From the NCBI RefSeq assembly GCF_900129075.1, contig NZ_FQVH01000001.1:1-57514 (forward strand): a stretch of 57,514 bases of DNA. Direction: 5' to 3'. The DNA is from Caldanaerobius fijiensis DSM 17918. Lineage in GTDB: Bacteria > Bacillota > Thermoanaerobacteria > Thermoanaerobacterales > Caldanaerobiaceae. Of the stretch, positions 55,112 to 57,514 are shown in pieces. Both the position numbers and the translations under genes were made by a program. The notes under the pieces are model-generated. The model was not told the origin of the DNA. It saw only the letters and a list, made by a program, of their open reading frames with translations, and searched no databases. Within the stretch, counting starts at the first letter, position 1. Every line of letters begins with the position of its first letter.

Positions 55112-56350
55112 TTATAACATAATTTCATGTGTATTTTGTAATATAGAGCGAGCAGCAAGGTATCCTGTAGAAAATGCCGCTTGTAAATTATAGCCGCCTG
55201 TATCTCCATCTATATCCAGTATCTCTCCTGCAAAGTATAATCCCTTTACAAGGCGAGACTCCATGCTGGTTGGCTTTACTTCCCTTAAAGAAATCCCACC
55301 TTTAGTGATCATTGCCACATTAAAATCTCCTGGTTTTTCTACTTCTATAGGAAATTCAGTCAGCATCTCAACAAGCCTTTTTCTGTATTCTTTCTTAAGG
55401 TTTGCGCATGTCATTTCATCAGGGATACCAGCCAACTGTAAAATCTTATCCGCTAATCTTCTCGGTATTGGATATTTCCTTAAAATACTTTTTACAGTTA
55501 ACCCACCGTTTTTAGCCACAGTCTCAACAAAATCAGCTCTGAATCTTTCGGGATTGGTATTCATAAAATTAATTTTTATAACATCGCCAGCATCCACATA
55601 TTTGGAATTGTTAAGCACGCCCGGCCCAGATATTCCTCTATGAGTTATAAGGACGTCTCCTGAAAACTCTCTTACTTTTTTGCCATCCCTCCACAATGAA
55701 AGACACAAATCCTCAAAAGAAATGCCAGCCAAATCCTTCAAGACAAAATCCTTAACATACAAAGGAGTCAATGCTGGCCTTACTTGGTTTATGGTATGTC
55801 CAAAATATTTTGCAAAAGCATAGCCATCTCCCGTGGAACCCGTTTTTGGATACGACATGCCGCCGGTAGCTATTATAAGATTTTTGCCTAGATATTTTTT
55901 AATATCAGTAAAAATATAAAAGCCATCATCACTCTTTTCAACGTGTTTTACTGGTGTACCGCACTCTATCTCTACACCATTTTTATCACACTCTCTTAAA
56001 AGTACATTTAATACATCTTCTGCTTTTTTTGATGCCGGAAAGACTTTTCCATCTTCTTCAGTTATAAGTTTAAGTTTCCTTTTATTAAAAAAATGCATAA
56101 GATCCGTGTTAGAAAAGCTGAATAGTGCAGTTTTTAAGAATTTTGCACCATCTCCATAGTGCTTCAATAACTCAGATACATCTCCTGTATGGGTTAAATT
56201 GCATTGTCCTCCTCCTGTCAATAAAAGCTTTTTACCCGGCTTTTGATTTTTCTCCAGAATGAGAACACTTCTACTTCCTCCAGATAAGTTTATTGCAGCA
56301 AAGAGACCCGCTGGTCCTCCTCCTATAACTATTGCGTCGTATTTTTTCAT
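55112..56350 (-). CDS. BaiN/HI0933-family NAD(P)/FAD-dependent oxidoreductase
   Basis: A 412-aa flavoprotein. The N-terminal FAD-binding Rossmann motif is AIVIGGGPAGLFAAI (about residues 6-20), followed by GKKLLLTGGGQCNLTHTG (about 39-56), typical of the YtfP/HI0933 group, and ATGGMSYPKTGSTGDGYAFA (about 160-180). The C-terminus AGEILDIDGDTGGYNLQAAFSTGYLAA closes the FAD site. Physiological substrate is unknown for most members; BaiN reduces bile acid intermediates. It is the promoter-proximal gene of the cluster running to ptsH. Confidence 0.9.
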   Translation of the reverse strand: MKKYDAIVIGGGPAGLFAAINLSGGSRSVLILEKNQKPGKKLLLTGGGQCNLTHTGDVSELLKHYGDGAKFLKTALFSFSNTDLMHFFNKRKLKLITEEDGKVFPASKKAEDVLNVLLRECDKNGVEIECGTPVKHVEKSDDGFYIFTDIKKYLGKNLIIATGGMSYPKTGSTGDGYAFAKYFGHTINQVRPALTPLYVKDFVLKDLAGISFEDLCLSLWRDGKKVREFSGDVLITHRGISGPGVLNNSKYVDAGDVIKINFMNTNPERFRADFVETVAKNGGLTVKSILRKYPIPRRLADKILQLAGIPDEMTCANLKKEYRKRLVEMLTEFPIEVEKPGDFNVAMITKGGISLREVKPTSMESRLVKGLYFAGEILDIDGDTGGYNLQAAFSTGYLAARSILQNTHEIML

Positions 56351-56520
56351 AAAATATCTCTCTCACTCCTATATAAGAATTCATAAATACCTCATTATTA
56401 TAATACATTCCTATAGATGAAACAATTTGATTACAATAAATACTTCTTTTTGCAGGATTTAGGATATGATCTTTTGAATCCTCAGATTTCGGTCAGGAGA
56501 AGGTGAAATTTTATCATAAA

Positions 56521-56572
56521 TATGTTATAATATGTTATAATAAGTAATTATAATATGTTATAATAAGTAATG
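56521..56572. repeat. AT-rich tandem repeat with -10-like boxes upstream of tRNA-Arg
   Basis: TATGTTATAA occurs three times, at 56521, 56531 and 56554; the last two start a longer match, TATGTTATAATAAGTAAT, with a period of 23 bp. Each copy holds a TATAA or TATAAT sequence, so it may offer multiple start points to the tRNA gene 40 bp downstream. Confidence 0.7.
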
Positions 56573-56609
56573 TTAGCAAAGCAAAAAATGAAGTCTTAAA
56601 ATAAGCATC

Positions 56610-56682
56610 GCGCCTGTAGCTCAGTGGATAGAGCGTTTGGCTCCGGACCAAAAGGCCGCGGGTTCAATTCCTGCCAGGCGCA
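56610..56682 (+). tRNA. tRNA-Arg (CCG)
   Basis: A 73-nt cloverleaf with acceptor arms GCGCCTG and CAGGCGC, D arm TAGCTCAGTGGATAGAGC, anticodon stem TTTGG/CCAAA with loop CTCCGGA (anticodon CCG), T arm GGGTTCAATTCCTG. No CCA is encoded. It reads CGG codons. It is followed by a terminator at 56753 and then by the CRISPR array. Confidence 0.95.
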
Positions 56683-56752
56683 TTAAAACCAATATCGAAG
56701 CAGATTATAGTAGTTATTCACAGCTACAAAAAACAAGTTGTCAAAAACATGT

Positions 56753-56790
56753 AATCACTTACCTTTCTATAGGTAAGTGATTTTTTTTTA
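56753..56790 (+). terminator. Terminator after tRNA-Arg
   Basis: A 12-bp stem AATCACTTACCT/AGGTAAGTGATT with a six-base loop and at least eight T residues. It isolates the CRISPR region from tRNA transcription. Confidence 0.88.
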
Positions 56791-56957
56791 GTAAACAATT
56801 TAATGCCTTTAATCAAACTCCGACTACTATTCCAGACATTAGCGATGTATTAGCTGCAAACCATGTGTGGAATAAATACCAACCCTGACAACTTTAGTGA
56901 CACGCCTCACTCCACCTAAACGCTGTTGTATATGGAAATTACAACTACTACCTTTTG
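56791..56957. other. Gap between the tRNA-Arg terminator and the CRISPR array
   Basis: 167 bp without an open frame. It is moderately AT-rich and ends in CCTTTTGTTT next to the first, degenerate repeat. It could be a leader or a trailer; I see no clear -35/-10 pair. No direct repeat of the tRNA 3' end that would mark an attachment site is visible. Confidence 0.4.
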
Positions 56958-57514
56958 TTTAATATTCCATAATGGCCCGATTGAAACGAAATATCCACGT
57001 GCGGTGGATTGCTTCGTCGTCAAAATTCAATTCCATAATGGTCCGATTGAAACGAGCACGGCGTAGCTGTGTTCCAAAAGCAGTATCCGTGATTTCAATT
57101 CCACAATGGTCCGATTGAAACCGCACATTTTACCTTCTTATCCTTCGCCGGAGGCAATTTCAATTCCATAATGGTCCGATTGAAACGCAAAAACAATAGA
57201 TGAATTCTTAGCGGTTTTTGTAAAATTTCAATTCCATAATGGTCCGATTGAAACAAATGTATGAATTCATCGGAAGGCTTTTCGGCAGATAATTTCAATT
57301 CCATAATGGTCCGATTGAAACACCAAAGGAGTACAAAAAGTTTAGAAATAAATTCCATTTCAATTCCATAATGGTCCGATTGAAACGAGGCTGAACCTAA
57401 GGCCTGCACCTGCAGCCTGATTTCAATTCCATAATGGTCCGATTGAAACTGCTATATTCAAGTGTATCAATATCGATACATGTTTTCATTTCAATTCCAT
57501 AATGGTCCGATTGA
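56958..57514 (+). CRISPR. CRISPR array, left end (nine 30-bp repeats, truncated by the window)
   Basis: Repeats start at 56958, 57024, 57092, 57157, 57225, 57292, 57357, 57420 and 57488 (the last is cut at 27 bp). The consensus is 30 bp beginning ATTTCAATTCCATAATGG and ending TCCGATTGAAAC. Eight spacers are 36, 38, 35, 38, 37, 35, 33 and 38 bp. Repeat 1 has five mismatches (four at its 5' part), repeats 2 and 3 one each, the others none. The ATTGAAAC end is the usual crRNA 5' handle of type I-B/III systems, so rightward transcription is likely. No cas gene lies in the window. Confidence 0.98.

Noticed and set aside
56455-56515. Possible small riboswitch between the BaiN-like gene and tRNA-Arg (AGGATT...GAATCCT and GGTCAGGAGAAGG)
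   Set aside because: A short imperfect hairpin with no following gene on the right strand and no match to a riboswitch core that I know.
56690-56957. Integration site at the tRNA-Arg 3' end
   Set aside because: No repeat of the tRNA 3' sequence and no integrase are visible in the window.
57095-57409. A 104-aa minus-strand reading frame with a repeated SDHYGIE peptide
   Set aside because: It is the CRISPR repeat read in antisense; spacers and repeats happen to stay open. No ribosome site or start context.

Overview
The window reads as the chromosome of a low-to-mid G+C, anaerobic, spore-forming Firmicute of the class Clostridia, probably thermophilic and close to Thermoanaerobacterales (inference). 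Evidence: the gene order comEC-holA/rpsT-gpr-spoIIP-lepA-hemW-hrcA-grpE-dnaK-dnaJ-prmA-rsmE-mtaB-rpsU-yqfC-yqfD-phoH-pgpH-ybeY-dgkA-era-yqzL-recO-glyQS-dnaG-rpoD-trmK-nif3 is the Bacillus/Clostridium core backbone; sporulation genes (spoIIP, gpr, yqfC, yqfD, a Spo0E-like phosphatase) are present; fermentative functions (pyruvate phosphate dikinase, L-lactate dehydrogenase) and a diiron oxygen-binding-type protein fit an anaerobe; and TTG start codons are very frequent.

Layout. 1-205: a possible C-terminal protein remnant followed by a strongly structured nested inverted repeat. 0.3-7.1 kb: accessory genes (Gfo/Idh/MocA oxidoreductase, nucleotidyltransferase, GH38-like alpha-mannosidase with an amino-acid permease) around the RNase P RNA gene. 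7.3-8.3 kb: a two-gene + strand unit with a flavodiiron-like protein, whose terminator lies inside the opposing nif3 gene. 8.3-45.5 kb: the core backbone, almost all on the minus strand, in several transcription units separated by recognisable terminators and promoters. These include the tRNA-Asn/tRNA-Met pair, a perfect CIRCE operator before hrcA, and consensus promoters for rpsU, hrcA, rnpB and the tRNAs. 45.5-47.6 kb: a small Spo0E-like gene, two unrecognised small genes and a branched-chain aminotransferase (ilvE).

47,596-49,751 is an IS200/IS605-type element with a crippled tnpA, a tnpB split by one extra A in an A8 run, and a predicted omega-RNA. Both ends can be placed by a TTGAT target and a TTGAC right end. 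The element sits in the ilvE/ldh divergent promoter region. Its terminal TTGAC plus the flanking A makes a consensus -35 box (TTGACA, 17 bp, TATGAT) for ilvE, so insertion rebuilt the ilvE promoter instead of destroying it. This is the most interesting single observation in the window.

49.8-56.4 kb: ldh, then a minus-strand cluster with PTS HPr and enzyme I, RluD, signal peptidase II, a ComEC-like metallo-beta-lactamase lipoprotein and a BaiN/HI0933-type flavoprotein. 56.5-57.5 kb: a tRNA-Arg(CCG) gene behind a small AT-rich tandem repeat, a terminator, and the left end of a CRISPR array (nine repeats visible, continuing past the window edge) with no cas genes in view. I found no clear multi-gene defence system or wholly new pathway; the novelty lies in the IS/promoter architecture, the left-end structured element and several unassigned small genes.
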